Shown piece by piece: positions 30,398-39,211 of a stretch of DNA of 64,000 bases. The position numbers were made by a program, and so were the translations under genes. Each line of letters begins with the position of its first letter. Position 1 is the stretch's first letter. Location: the NCBI GenBank assembly GCA_900769615.1, contig CAAGHH010000009.1, positions 1 to 64,000 on the forward strand, given 5' to 3'. Below the pieces are notes generated by a model that worked only from the letters and a program-made list of their open reading frames with translations, had not been told where the DNA came from and made no database searches. Source of the stretch: Selenomonadales bacterium (GTDB lineage Bacteria; Bacillota; Negativicutes; Selenomonadales; Selenomonadaceae).

Positions 30398-33190
30398 GTG
30401 AAACGAAATGAACGTATATATAATTATATTCAAGAAAATTCAGCTAAGTATACTAAAGAGCAATTAAAAGGACAGGTTGGTTTTGATGCGCAGGAAATCG
30501 CTGCTGAGCTAGATATATTGCGCAATAATGTTTCGAAAGAGTTAAATGAACTTCATCGGCAGGATAAGATTATAAAATTTACTGGCCGGCCAGTCCGGTA
30601 TTTTGATAAAGCTGCTTTGGAAAAATTACTAGCTATTGATTTAGGCAGTGGACCGTGTAAATATCGTGATGTGGAGCAGTGCTTTGAAATTAATGGCAGC
30701 AGTCATGAGGAGACTAATCCGTTCGAGCGTCTTATTGGTGCAGATAGGAGTCTTAAGCGGCAGGTTGAACAGGCTAAGGCTGCTATTTTGTATCCGCCGG
30801 ATGGCTTGCATACATTGATTGTGGGACAAACTGGTGTTGGCAAGACCTTGTTTGCCCACATGATGTTTGCTTATGGCAAGACCATGCATCGTTTTGCACC
30901 TGATGCACCGTTTGTTACCTTTAATTGTGCAGACTATTATAACAATCCGCAGTTATTGATTTCGCATGTTTTTGGACATATCAAGGGAGCCTTTACGGGA
31001 GCAGATAGTGCCAAAGCTGGTTTGGTGGAGGAAGCCGATGGCGGAGTGTTGTTTTTAGATGAAATTCACCGCTTGCCGCCGGAAGGGCAGGAAATGATTT
31101 TCTATTTTATGGATACAGGCACCTTTAATCGCTTAGGTGAAACGATGCGCAGCCGTAAGGCCAAGGTGCTTATTATTGGCGCGACGACAGAGGATCCAAA
31201 TGCGGCTTTGATAAAGACTTTTGTTCGGCGTATTCCTAACATTATAGCGATAAAGCCGTTGGCAGAGCGTACTTTAGCGGAAAAACTGGATATTTTAAAA
31301 CTTTTATTTATGGATGAGGCTCAGCGGGTAAAAAAACCAGTGCGAATAGGAGTTGAATCAGTTAAAGCATTGATTGGCAGTATTGGCAGTGGCAATGTCG
31401 GACAGTTAAAATCAAATATCAAACTCTTGTGTGCTCAGGCTTTTTTGAATGGTATTGATAATCCCAATTTTATTGAGGTTGATTTTAAAATGTTGCCACC
31501 TAATGTTAAGGCAGGCCTGTTAACGCTTTCGGCTAATCGGCATGATTTAACCGAATTGACTAAATTCTTAAGTGAACCCCTGATGGTGTCACCGCCAGGA
31601 AAAAATTTCCAATTAGAGGATGACAGCGCTGGCAAGGAAAGTTTTAATCTCTATCAGATAGTAGAGGATAAAGTAGCTTTATTGAAAGAAGAAGGTATAA
31701 GCGATGATTTGATCAAGCAGATTGTAGCTACGGATGTTAATGTCTATGTAAAAGATTTATATGACAAAAAGAACTCAGTTAATATGACAACGCGAGAACG
31801 GCTGTTAAAGATTGTTGATGCGGCATTAGTGGATTTTTCGGAGCAAATTTCCCTATATGTGCAAAAAAGACTTAATCGCAGCTACCGTGATCGGTTTTTG
31901 TACGCATTTAGCCTACACTTGTCGGCGTTTTTAAAACGGATAAAGTCACAAGAGAATATTCCCTATAGTGAAATAGAGGGGGCTGTGCCGCAGGATTCTG
32001 TTTGTATGCGGGTGGCAGAAGAAATTGGCGGTATGATAGAAAAACATTATCATTTGCAAGTACCGTCGGTTGAAGTTGAGTATATTGCATTACTGTTAGA
32101 ATCATCCAATGATGATGAGCTGTCAGATAAAGTAACTATTTTAGTAACTACGCACGGCAATAGCACGGCTAGCTCCATGGTGGAGGTCGCTAAAAGATTA
32201 TTTAATTCTGATGATACTAACATTGTTGCCGTAGATATGCCTTTGGAAGTAAAGCCCCAAGAAATTTTTGCTAAAATAATGGCACTTTTGCGTTCACTTA
32301 ATTGTCGAAAAGGGGTATTGATTTTAGCTGATATGGGATCGCTTTGCAATATTGGTTCGATATTAGCTGAGAAACTTAAGATACCAGTACGGACGCTTGA
32401 CATGGTTTCAACACCGCTTATCTTGGAGGCTATGCGCAAAGTTGATATTGCAGGGATGGATTTGGATAGTATCTATGAATCGCTGCTTAATTTTAAAGGT
32501 TATGAAACGATGGATTTTGCGGCTAAGAGTGATGATAATCGCCCCAAAGCTATTGTTACTATCTGTTCGACAGGGCAGGGCGCGGCTTTAAAACTAAAGT
32601 CACTGGTCGAAGATGTTTTAAAGAAAAGCGATCGCCAGGTTGAGGTTATACCTATAGGCTTAGTAAATATGGAAGATCGATTGCAAGAATTAAGTAATGA
32701 TTATCAGCTGCTGGCGGCAGTGGGCATGAAAAAACCGCAGCAGAATATTCCTTTTATTCCGTTAGAGGCGCTTATTGATGGTGACGGTGAGCGGATGCTG
32801 AAAACGATATTGCGCGATAAAAAAATTACCAGATTGCCAGCTGAGACAAGCAGTACCGTGGTAGAACGGCTTTGTGAGGAATCATTGCAAAAGTTTTTGA
32901 CGTATCTTAATCCCGCAAAAGTGATGGGGGTTTTGCTCGAATTCGATAAGATATTAGAAAAGGAGTTAGCAATCAAATTATCAAATCCTTTGCGGATTCG
33001 TTTGATAGTGCATTGCGGTTGTGCCTTGGAGCGTATTGTTACTCGCAGTCCATTAGCTTTTAAGAATGATAAGTCTAAAGTTGATACACAAAAATTAGCA
33101 GCAGTAAAAAAAGCGGCTAGTGTATTTGATAAAACCTTGAAATTACATTTTGATGAGGATGAATTTTATTTTATAGCCAGTATGATTTAG
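30398..33190 (+). CDS. levR: LevR-type sigma-54 activator with PTS regulation domains
   Basis: The 930-residue protein activates sigma-54 promoters of PTS operons and is itself controlled by PTS phosphorylation. The order is winged-helix N terminus (1-75), AAA+ ATPase with GQTGVGKT, GAFTGAD near residue 197 (contact with sigma-54) and GGVLFLDEIHRLP, then PRD1 (about 480-570), a mannose-type EIIA domain with TTHGNSTA near 580, an EIIB-like domain with ICSTGQGAA near 716, and PRD2 with HCGCALERI near 871. The GTG start has AGGGAG nine bases upstream; earlier codons lack a site. The sigma-54 promoter of the adjoining PTS operon is the obvious target. Confidence 0.93.
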   Translation: MKRNERIYNYIQENSAKYTKEQLKGQVGFDAQEIAAELDILRNNVSKELNELHRQDKIIKFTGRPVRYFDKAALEKLLAIDLGSGPCKYRDVEQCFEINGSSHEETNPFERLIGADRSLKRQVEQAKAAILYPPDGLHTLIVGQTGVGKTLFAHMMFAYGKTMHRFAPDAPFVTFNCADYYNNPQLLISHVFGHIKGAFTGADSAKAGLVEEADGGVLFLDEIHRLPPEGQEMIFYFMDTGTFNRLGETMRSRKAKVLIIGATTEDPNAALIKTFVRRIPNIIAIKPLAERTLAEKLDILKLLFMDEAQRVKKPVRIGVESVKALIGSIGSGNVGQLKSNIKLLCAQAFLNGIDNPNFIEVDFKMLPPNVKAGLLTLSANRHDLTELTKFLSEPLMVSPPGKNFQLEDDSAGKESFNLYQIVEDKVALLKEEGISDDLIKQIVATDVNVYVKDLYDKKNSVNMTTRERLLKIVDAALVDFSEQISLYVQKRLNRSYRDRFLYAFSLHLSAFLKRIKSQENIPYSEIEGAVPQDSVCMRVAEEIGGMIEKHYHLQVPSVEVEYIALLLESSNDDELSDKVTILVTTHGNSTASSMVEVAKRLFNSDDTNIVAVDMPLEVKPQEIFAKIMALLRSLNCRKGVLILADMGSLCNIGSILAEKLKIPVRTLDMVSTPLILEAMRKVDIAGMDLDSIYESLLNFKGYETMDFAAKSDDNRPKAIVTICSTGQGAALKLKSLVEDVLKKSDRQVEVIPIGLVNMEDRLQELSNDYQLLAAVGMKKPQQNIPFIPLEALIDGDGERMLKTILRDKKITRLPAETSSTVVERLCEESLQKFLTYLNPAKVMGVLLEFDKILEKELAIKLSNPLRIRLIVHCGCALERIVTRSPLAFKNDKSKVDTQKLAAVKKAASVFDKTLKLHFDEDEFYFIASMI

Positions 33191-33191
33191 T

Positions 33192-33239
33192 AAAAAAGAT
33201 ACACTAAGCAATTTTGTCTTTGCTTAGTGTATCTTTTTT
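33192..33239. terminator. Terminator after the LevR-type gene
   Basis: A perfect 19-bp stem starting AAAAAAGATACACTAAGCA with a ten-base loop and T-rich end follows the stop codon. Confidence 0.93.
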
Positions 33240-33258
33240 GTCGAAATTATTTTTTACT

Positions 33259-33392
33259 GTATCAAATAGTATCAAAACAAATTAAAAAGAGTATCAAAAT
33301 TAGTAAAACAGTATCAAATAAGAAAAAATAATTATGAAAAATAATTAAAAACACTTGGATACGGTAGTAATTATTAGTCAGTATTTTGATAC
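33259..33392 (+). promoter_or_regulatory. GTATCAAA repeat array, candidate activator-binding enhancer
   Basis: Four direct copies of GTATCAAA begin at 33259, 33269, 33291 and 33311, and an inverted copy TTTGATAC is at 33385-33392. The direct copies lie about 80-140 bases upstream of the -24 element, the usual place for a sigma-54 enhancer, and their spacings of 10, 22 and 20 bases keep them on about the same face of the helix. Confidence 0.7.
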
Positions 33393-33399
33393 ACAAAGT

Positions 33400-33415
33400 T
33401 GGCACGCGGATTGCA
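33400..33415 (+). promoter_or_regulatory. Sigma-54 (-24/-12) promoter of the PTS operon
   Basis: TGGCACG, four bases, then TTGCA matches the -24/-12 consensus exactly. It lies 83 bases before the first PTS gene, so RpoN and the LevR-type activator should drive the operon. Confidence 0.93.
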
Positions 33416-33497
33416 ATATATTATGAGCAGAAGATGATGAACGTCAGAAAACATCATTTTGAGGGCTTTTTGCAGAGAAAAGGCAGGAGGTAAGTTT

Positions 33498-33929
33498 ATG
33501 TTTGGTATTATTGTTGGTACGCATGGCCGTTTTGCTGAAGAATTGGTAAAATCATGTGAGATGATTTGCGGTGAGCAAAAGAATGTGCGGGCGGTTACCT
33601 TAGTTCCTGGTGAAGGACCAGATGATGTAGTAGCTAAATATGAAGCTGCTATTAAAGAGCTTGATTGTACGGATGGGGTATTATTCCTGAATGATTTATT
33701 TGGTGGCAGTCCGTATAACGCTGCTTGCCGGCTGGTTATAATCAATGAGGCTTATGGCATTGTAACGGGCGTAAATTTGCCGATGCTTATTGAAATGTGC
33801 AGTGCGCAGCTGACTGATGATGGCAGTGATATTCAGGCGCTGATGGAAAGAGCCGTAGAAGCCGGTAAGAACGGCACGCAGACGTTCCATGCCAGCCAGA
33901 TTTCAGATGATGAGGAGGATGATTTATAA
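33498..33929 (+). CDS. PTS mannose-family EIIA component
   Basis: The 143-residue cytosolic protein accepts phosphate from HPr on His9 (GIIVGTHGRFAEEL) and passes it to EIIB. FLNDLFGGSPYNAA is the conserved substrate-binding loop of the mannose/levan family. The C terminus is acidic (DDEEDDL). GCAGGAGG lies before the ATG. Here EIIA and EIIB are separate proteins, as in levanase-type operons, not fused as in E. coli ManX. Its stop overlaps the EIIB start by one base, so translation is coupled. Confidence 0.95.
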   Translation: MFGIIVGTHGRFAEELVKSCEMICGEQKNVRAVTLVPGEGPDDVVAKYEAAIKELDCTDGVLFLNDLFGGSPYNAACRLVIINEAYGIVTGVNLPMLIEMCSAQLTDDGSDIQALMERAVEAGKNGTQTFHASQISDDEEDDL

Positions 33930-34405
33930 TGAAAATTGTATTAGCAAGAATTGATGACCGTTTAATCCATGGACAGGTGGCAACAGTTTGGTCGAAAGTT
34001 ACCAATTGTCAGCGTATTATTGTTTGTGATGATGAGGTGGCTAAAGATACGATAAGAGCAACACTTCTCAAACAAGTTGCGCCAGCTGGTATCAAATCAC
34101 ATGTAGTTGATTTGGATAAGGCTGTTCGGGTTTATAACAATCCTAAATATGAAAATGACCGTTGCCTGCTGCTCTTTACTAATCCGGCAAGTGTACTTTA
34201 TATGGTAGAGCATGGTGTAGACATAAAGAGTGTCAACATTGGCGGCATGAGCTTCCATGAAGGCAAGCATCAGATTACGGGCGCTGTTTCTGTTGATGAT
34301 GCTGATATCGAAGCGTTTAAAAAATTGAATGAAAAAGGGATTGAATTGGAAATCCGTAAAGTGGATACCGACAAGAAAGTTATGCTGATGGATGTTCTTA
34401 AATAA
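33929..34405 (+). CDS. PTS mannose-family EIIB component
   Basis: The 158-residue cytosolic protein carries the phosphorylated His14 in RIDDRLIHGQVATVW, the family signature, and gives the phosphate to the incoming sugar. IIVCDDEVAKD and GGMSFHEGKHQI are also conserved. Its start overlaps the EIIA stop. The sugar (mannose, glucose, fructose or sorbose are all possible) cannot be fixed from sequence. Confidence 0.95.
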   Translation: MKIVLARIDDRLIHGQVATVWSKVTNCQRIIVCDDEVAKDTIRATLLKQVAPAGIKSHVVDLDKAVRVYNNPKYENDRCLLLFTNPASVLYMVEHGVDIKSVNIGGMSFHEGKHQITGAVSVDDADIEAFKKLNEKGIELEIRKVDTDKKVMLMDVLK

Positions 34406-34419
34406 GAACATTTTTAGTT

Positions 34420-34443
34420 GTCAGCCGTTGGGGGACGGCTGAC
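34420..34443 (+). other. Intercistronic stem-loop in the PTS operon
   Basis: The stem GTCAGCCGT/ACGGCTGAC with loop TGGGGG has no T tail. It lies between soluble (EIIAB) and membrane (EIICD) genes and may stabilise the upstream message. Confidence 0.65.
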
Positions 34444-34489
34444 GGCAATACATTCCATGTTTTTTATTACATAATGGAGGGGAAACATA

Positions 34490-35299
34490 ATGGAACTTAG
34501 TAGTATTCAAATCATTGCTGTCTTTATTGTATCAGCAGTAGCTGGTATGGGCTCGGTTCTGGATGAGTTCCAAACTCATCGTCCGCTCATTGCCTGCACC
34601 TTGACCGGTCTTATTTTAGGTGATATTACAACTGGTATCATCATTGGTGGTACGCTGGAGATGATTGCTCTTGGCTGGATGAATATCGGCGCTGCTATGG
34701 CACCGGATGCAGCTTTGGCATCAGTTATCTCAACTATCCTCGTAATTGCAGGTAATCAGAGCATTGGCGCCGGTATTGCTATTGCTATGCCGCTAGCCGC
34801 TGCTGGACAGGTACTTACCATCCTTTGCCGTACGCTTACCGTAGCTTTCCAGCACAAAGCTGACAGCTATGCCGAAGCAGGCAATCTGCGTGGTATCGAC
34901 CTTTGCCATGTGAGTGCGCTCTTAATTCAGGCTTTGCGTGTAGCTGTTCCGGCAACGCTCGTTGCTATGTACATTGGTACTGGTGCGGTACAGGCAATGC
35001 TAGATGCTATTCCGCCAGTTATAACAGGCGGTTTGCAGGTTGCCGGCGGGTTCATCGTCGTAGTTGGTTATGCAATGGTCATCAATATGATGGGTGCAAA
35101 ATATCTAATGCCGTTCTTCTTCCTCGGCTTTGTCGTAGCTGCCTTCACTACGTTTAATCTGGTTGCACTTGGTGTAATTGGTTTAGTAGCAGCTATCGTT
35201 TATGTTCAGCTTAATCCTAAATATCAGGCAGCCGCAGCTCCGGCAGCAGCCGCAGCTAATACTAGCGCTGATGATGATTTAGACGATGAGCTTGATTAA
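34490..35299 (+). CDS. PTS mannose-family EIIC component
   Basis: The 269-residue inner-membrane protein forms the sugar channel with EIID. The sequence is strongly hydrophobic with the family blocks GSVLDEFQTHRPLIACTLTGLILGD (quoted in parts: GSVLDEFQTHRP, LTGLILGD), GGTLEMIALGWMNIGAAMAPD and PPVITGGLQVAGGFIVVVGYAM. A short alanine-rich linker and an acidic tail DDDLDDELD end it; the alanine-rich tail is unusual but common in homologues as a flexible end. GGAGGGG precedes the ATG. Confidence 0.95.
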   Translation: MELSSIQIIAVFIVSAVAGMGSVLDEFQTHRPLIACTLTGLILGDITTGIIIGGTLEMIALGWMNIGAAMAPDAALASVISTILVIAGNQSIGAGIAIAMPLAAAGQVLTILCRTLTVAFQHKADSYAEAGNLRGIDLCHVSALLIQALRVAVPATLVAMYIGTGAVQAMLDAIPPVITGGLQVAGGFIVVVGYAMVINMMGAKYLMPFFFLGFVVAAFTTFNLVALGVIGLVAAIVYVQLNPKYQAAAAPAAAAANTSADDDLDDELD

Positions 35300-35323
35300 G
35301 CTAGAGCAGGGGAGGAATTAATA

Positions 35324-36148
35324 ATGGAAAAGAAACTTACTAAGAGTGATTTTTTCTGGGCTTTCGTCCGTTCAAATTTCTTGCAGGGCTCCTGGAACAT
35401 GGAACGTATGCAGGCATTAGGTTATGCTTTTGGTATGGTGCCTATCTTACGCCGGCTTTATGAAGGCGAAGAATTGAAGAAAGCAATGAAACGCCATTTG
35501 GAATTTTATAACACGCAGCCATTCGTAACAGCGCCGATTATCGGTATTACGGCCGCTATGGAAGAGAAAAAAGCTAATGGCGCTGATATTCCTGACGGTG
35601 TTATCAACGGTATCAAGGTTGGTATGATGGGACCTTTAGCTGGTGTCGGCGACCCAATCTTCTGGGGCACGCTCCGTCCAATCACGGCAGCTTTAGGAGC
35701 ATCCTTTGCAATAAGCGGCAGCATTGCTGGTCCGATTCTCTTCTTTGTGCTCTTTAATGTTATTCGCTTGGCAATCCGCTGGTATGGTATCAAATATGGT
35801 TATTCCAAAGGTACGGATATCGTTCAGGATGTGGCTGGCAATAAATTGCAGAAATTAACGGAGGGTGCTTCTATCCTTGGTTTGTTTGTAATGGGTGCGC
35901 TCGTAAATAAATGGACCTCGGTTAATATCCCTGTGGTGGTATCAGAAATTACCAATGCTAAAGGTGAAGTAGTAACAACTACTGTTCAAAGTATTTTAGA
36001 TCAGCTTATGCCAGGTTTGGTGCCACTTTTGATGACTTTTGCCTGCATGGCACTTTTGAAACGTAAGGTTAATGCAATTTGGATTATCTTCGGATTATTT
36101 GCTGTTGGCATTGTTTGCTATGCTTTAGGCATTATGAATGTAAAATAA
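35324..36148 (+). CDS. PTS mannose-family EIID component
   Basis: The 274-residue protein is the second membrane subunit. LTKSDFFWAFVRSNFLQGSWNMERMQ is the conserved start (seen in parts: FFWAFVRSNF, QGSWNMERMQ), followed by EFYNTQPFVTAPIIGI, the amphipathic KVGMMGPLAGVGDPIFWG and hydrophobic C-terminal segments. The protein lies mostly on the cytosolic side of the membrane with EIIC. GGGGAGG precedes the ATG, 24 bases after EIIC. Confidence 0.95.
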   Translation: MEKKLTKSDFFWAFVRSNFLQGSWNMERMQALGYAFGMVPILRRLYEGEELKKAMKRHLEFYNTQPFVTAPIIGITAAMEEKKANGADIPDGVINGIKVGMMGPLAGVGDPIFWGTLRPITAALGASFAISGSIAGPILFFVLFNVIRLAIRWYGIKYGYSKGTDIVQDVAGNKLQKLTEGASILGLFVMGALVNKWTSVNIPVVVSEITNAKGEVVTTTVQSILDQLMPGLVPLLMTFACMALLKRKVNAIWIIFGLFAVGIVCYALGIMNVK

Positions 36149-36166
36149 GAATTGGTTAATTTCATG

Positions 36167-36194
36167 AAAAGGGACTGAAAACAGTCCCTTTTTC
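36167..36194 (+). terminator. PTS operon terminator
   Basis: The stem AAAAGGGACTG/CAGTCCCTTTT with an AAAA loop is followed by T residues. Confidence 0.92.
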
Positions 36195-36205
36195 GTGTTA
36201 AATAC

Positions 36206-36234
36206 TTTACAATTAGGGTTTAGTTTCGTAAAAT
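36206..36234 (+). promoter_or_regulatory. Promoter of pfkA
   Basis: -35 TTTACA and -10 TAAAAT are separated by 17 bases. A loosely cre-like palindrome TGATAACGTTTTGA follows at 36240-36253. Confidence 0.55.
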
Positions 36235-36297
36235 GAGTATGATAACGTTTTGATAACAATGATTTATCTATTTAAATAAACTAGGAGAGATGTCCTC

Positions 36298-37263
36298 ATG
36301 ATTAAGAAAGCAATTGCCGTAATGACTTCTGGCGGCGACAGCCCCGGAATGAATGCTGCTGCGCGTGCAGTAGTTCGTACTGCCCTGTATGAGGGGGTGG
36401 ATGTTTATGGAATCAACAACGGCTATGCTGGCATGATAAATGATGATATTGTAAAACTCACCAGCCGCAGTGTAAGTGACCTCATTCAGCGTGGCGGTAC
36501 CTTCTTAGGAACGGCTCGCAGTGCTGAATTCAAGACACCGGAAGGACGTCGCAAGGGTTATGAAAATCTGGTTAAGCGGCATATCGAAGGGCTGGTAATC
36601 ATTGGTGGCGATGGTTCACTTACGGGTGGCTCGCTGTTGTCAAAAGAAACGGGCTTACCGATAGTTGGTCTTCCTGGTACTATTGATAATGATGTCTGGG
36701 GTATGGATTATACCATTGGCTGTGATACGGCTGCTAATACGATTGTTGAAGCTATTAACAAGCTGCGTGATACAGCATCAGCGCATCGCCGCATCATGTT
36801 AGTTGAGGTTATGGGACGCAATTCCGGCTGGCTGGCAATGATGTCAGGTATTGCTGGTGGTGCTGAGTATGTACTGGTACCTGAGGTTAAATATGACCTT
36901 GATGATATGTGTCATGAGCTAAAGGCTATGTATGATGCTGGCAAACGCTACAGTATTATCGTAGTAGCCGAAGGAGCAGGCTCGGCTATTGGTCTTGGCA
37001 AGATTGTTGAAGAAAAAACTGGTATTGATACTAGAGTATCCGTTTTAGGGCACATTCAGCGTGGGGGCTCGCCGACGGTTGAAGATCGGATGAAAGCTTC
37101 GATGCTTGGTGAAAAAGCAGCGCTGGCTATAATCTCTGGTGCAACGAATGTTGTCTTTGGCTTTAACGAAGGCAAGGTAGTAGCGGTAAATCTTTTTGAT
37201 GCCGTTAACAATGAAAAAACATTGGATCCAGAGCTGGTAAGATTAGCACGTGTATTAGCTTGA
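36298..37263 (+). CDS. pfkA: ATP-dependent 6-phosphofructokinase
   Basis: The 321-residue enzyme phosphorylates fructose 6-phosphate. ATP-binding TSGGDSPGMNAAARAVV and GGDGSLTG are present, along with catalytic PGTIDNDVWGMDYTIG, MGRNSGW and the sugar-phosphate loop LGHIQRGGSPTVEDR. The glycine in GGDGS marks the ATP- rather than pyrophosphate-dependent type. AGGAGAG lies nine bases before the ATG. It lies right after the PTS operon with its own promoter, linking sugar entry to glycolysis. Confidence 0.97.
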   Translation: MIKKAIAVMTSGGDSPGMNAAARAVVRTALYEGVDVYGINNGYAGMINDDIVKLTSRSVSDLIQRGGTFLGTARSAEFKTPEGRRKGYENLVKRHIEGLVIIGGDGSLTGGSLLSKETGLPIVGLPGTIDNDVWGMDYTIGCDTAANTIVEAINKLRDTASAHRRIMLVEVMGRNSGWLAMMSGIAGGAEYVLVPEVKYDLDDMCHELKAMYDAGKRYSIIVVAEGAGSAIGLGKIVEEKTGIDTRVSVLGHIQRGGSPTVEDRMKASMLGEKAALAIISGATNVVFGFNEGKVVAVNLFDAVNNEKTLDPELVRLARVLA

Positions 37264-37272
37264 TAAAAAAAT

Positions 37273-37313
37273 AATATATAGCCCCATCGGTTTTGCCGGT
37301 GGGGCTATATTAT
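37273..37313 (+). terminator. pfkA terminator
   Basis: A long stem, ATATAGCCCCA-CGG pairing with CCG-TGGGGCTATAT, has a short T-rich loop and a TTAT tail. The next gene begins within 20 bases, so some read-through into the first diguanylate cyclase is possible. Confidence 0.82.
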
Positions 37314-37329
37314 CGAGGCAGGGATTTTG

Positions 37330-39075
37330 GTGTATAAGCGATCAAAATTCAATAAAGTTGCACAATACCTTTTTTTCATAAGTTTATTTTGGTGTTTACT
37401 GGGAAATATTTACTCAGGCTTGGCAGAGGCTGATAAATTAACGCATAATGATTGGTATTATTGTTTGGATGCGGATAATTTAACTGGCGAAGCTGAAGAA
37501 AAGTTCGTTTGGGAAACGGTAGCTAATGGTGGCAGCTGGGAAAAATTCGATTATCCGGAGCTTCCGAAGGTTCCTTGGGGAACTAGCAGGCTATGGTTAA
37601 AAACAACTTTGCCACTAGGAAATATACCAGACGCAGCGCTTTTTTTACAAACAACCAATCAATCTTTTGCTGTTTGGCTAGATGGTCATCTTATTTATAA
37701 ATATGGTGATTTGCAGCAGCGATTAGGTTCTTATGGACAGTGCTGGCATATGATAATGTTGCCACCAGATTATGGCGGACGGCAACTTTTGATTCATGCG
37801 TACTCAATGAATATGCGTAATCTAGGCAATTTTTCTTCGCTCAGGTTAAATAGCAATGTTAATCAGATGTCTAGTATCGTGAGGAAGGATTTGCCGTATA
37901 TAGCCAATATACCGTTGGTTATATTTATGATACTCTTGATGATACTATATTTTTCCAGCCCAGCGGCACCGAAACGGCTATATATATCAGTTATTATATT
38001 TTTGCTGGAGTATTTAGTATGGATGATATGTGCATCAAGCTCTAAGCAATTATTGCTGAACGCACCGGTTATGTGGTGGTTCTTGATGCGCCTTATGGTA
38101 TATTTGCTGCCGATGTCGGCTAATATAATTGTTTATCAGATTATTGATAAGAAGTATCGGCGGACAGTATGGGGAACCGTATTGGCATTTGCAGCTATTT
38201 TAGTGATGGCGTTACTTGGTGAGCTTGCAGGCTGGGAAGGTTTTGATGGACTGGCGTCGGTTTATTATATAGCGTTGCCGATACTTGAAGGCATATTGCT
38301 GGTGGTTACGGTTAGCTCGGCCATTGGCGGCAATGGTTATTGCCGAGCAGCAATGCTGCCTATTTTAGGTATAGCGGGAGCGGGTTCTTTAGATGGCTTG
38401 CTGCTGCATTTTCATTTAGGCAGTGGTACGAATGAGTATATGCTTCCCTATTCGACGATTACAGTGGCCGTGTTCCTGCTTTATATAGTAAAAAGGCAGA
38501 TTCAGCGGGAACGTTATCTGATGGCAAGAGCGGCTGGTCTTGAGGATGCTATGGCTGAGGCAATTGAAAAAGCTGAGGTCGATCCGCTGACGCAGTGTTA
38601 TAATAGAGCTAAGCTTGACAGATGCTTGAAAAAGGCTATCCAAGGTTATTATAAGGATAAAAAAACATTTTCCTTGATAATGCTGGATATTGACTTTTTT
38701 AAACGTATAAATGATAAGTATGGTCATGATGCTGGTGATGACGTTTTAACTGGCTTTACGGCGCTTATTCGCAGCTGTATCAAAAAAACGGATTTGTTTG
38801 TCCGTTGGGGTGGTGAAGAATTTATTCTGCTCTGCAATGATTGCACGGGAAAAGAGGCATCGGCAGTTGCAGAAAGACTGCGGAAGGTAGTAGAGTATAC
38901 GGACATTTCAGCAAAGGAAAAAATTACTTGCAGTATCGGGGTCGCCGAATGGGAGGGATTATTTGATAGTTCTAAACGTTTATTAAAACGAGTTGATACT
39001 GCACTTTATAAGGCTAAAGAAGAAGGCCGTAATCGGGTTTGTTGTCAATTGTTGGCAGAAGAAATAATCGAATAA
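37330..39075 (+). CDS. Membrane diguanylate cyclase with 7TMR-DISM-like sensor (paralogue A)
   Basis: The 581-residue protein has an N-terminal membrane anchor or signal, then a periplasmic beta-rich domain of about 150 residues containing LFLQTTNQSFAVWLDGHLIYKYGD, quoted here as LQTTNQSFAVWLDG and LIYKYGD. About seven membrane helices (190-400) follow, and a C-terminal GGDEF domain with RWGGEEF. The residues before the motif are KKTD, so the RxxD inhibitory site is lost. The layout resembles 7TM receptors with extracellular sensing domains. The start is GTG at 37330 (GAGGCAGGGA upstream); TTG at 37327 is an alternative. It is the first of three tandem paralogues and should make cyclic di-GMP in response to a periplasmic ligand. 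Confidence 0.85.
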   Translation: MYKRSKFNKVAQYLFFISLFWCLLGNIYSGLAEADKLTHNDWYYCLDADNLTGEAEEKFVWETVANGGSWEKFDYPELPKVPWGTSRLWLKTTLPLGNIPDAALFLQTTNQSFAVWLDGHLIYKYGDLQQRLGSYGQCWHMIMLPPDYGGRQLLIHAYSMNMRNLGNFSSLRLNSNVNQMSSIVRKDLPYIANIPLVIFMILLMILYFSSPAAPKRLYISVIIFLLEYLVWMICASSSKQLLLNAPVMWWFLMRLMVYLLPMSANIIVYQIIDKKYRRTVWGTVLAFAAILVMALLGELAGWEGFDGLASVYYIALPILEGILLVVTVSSAIGGNGYCRAAMLPILGIAGAGSLDGLLLHFHLGSGTNEYMLPYSTITVAVFLLYIVKRQIQRERYLMARAAGLEDAMAEAIEKAEVDPLTQCYNRAKLDRCLKKAIQGYYKDKKTFSLIMLDIDFFKRINDKYGHDAGDDVLTGFTALIRSCIKKTDLFVRWGGEEFILLCNDCTGKEASAVAERLRKVVEYTDISAKEKITCSIGVAEWEGLFDSSKRLLKRVDTALYKAKEEGRNRVCCQLLAEEIIE

Positions 39076-39119
39076 GTATTCATGCAATTAGTACGAAAGT
39101 ACCAAATATATGCTGGCGG

Positions 39120-39167
39120 GTATCAAGTTTGACAAAACATGGTTGATACTTTAAAATATGGTATAAT
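39120..39167 (+). promoter_or_regulatory. Promoter of paralogues B and C with GTATCAA inverted repeat
   Basis: A perfect -10 TATAAT at 39162-39167 has the extended TGG in front, compensating for a weak -35. Upstream, GTATCAA (39120-39126) and TTGATAC (39143-39149) form an inverted repeat, the same heptamer as in the PTS enhancer array. A TTGACA at 39129 is too far from the -10 to be its -35. Confidence 0.6.
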
Positions 39168-39211
39168 TTGTATTGTAAGGATAGCAATTACTAGAAATAG
39201 GAGGAATGAAG

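Noticed and set aside
33259..33392. GTATCAAA repeats as a CRISPR array
   Set aside because: Repeats are only eight bases with irregular 10-22 base spacing, no cas genes are near, and the place upstream of a sigma-54 promoter explains them better.
39129..39167. TTGACA at 39129 as the -35 for TATAAT at 39162
   Set aside because: The spacing is 27 bases, too long; the extended TGG before the -10 is the likelier explanation.
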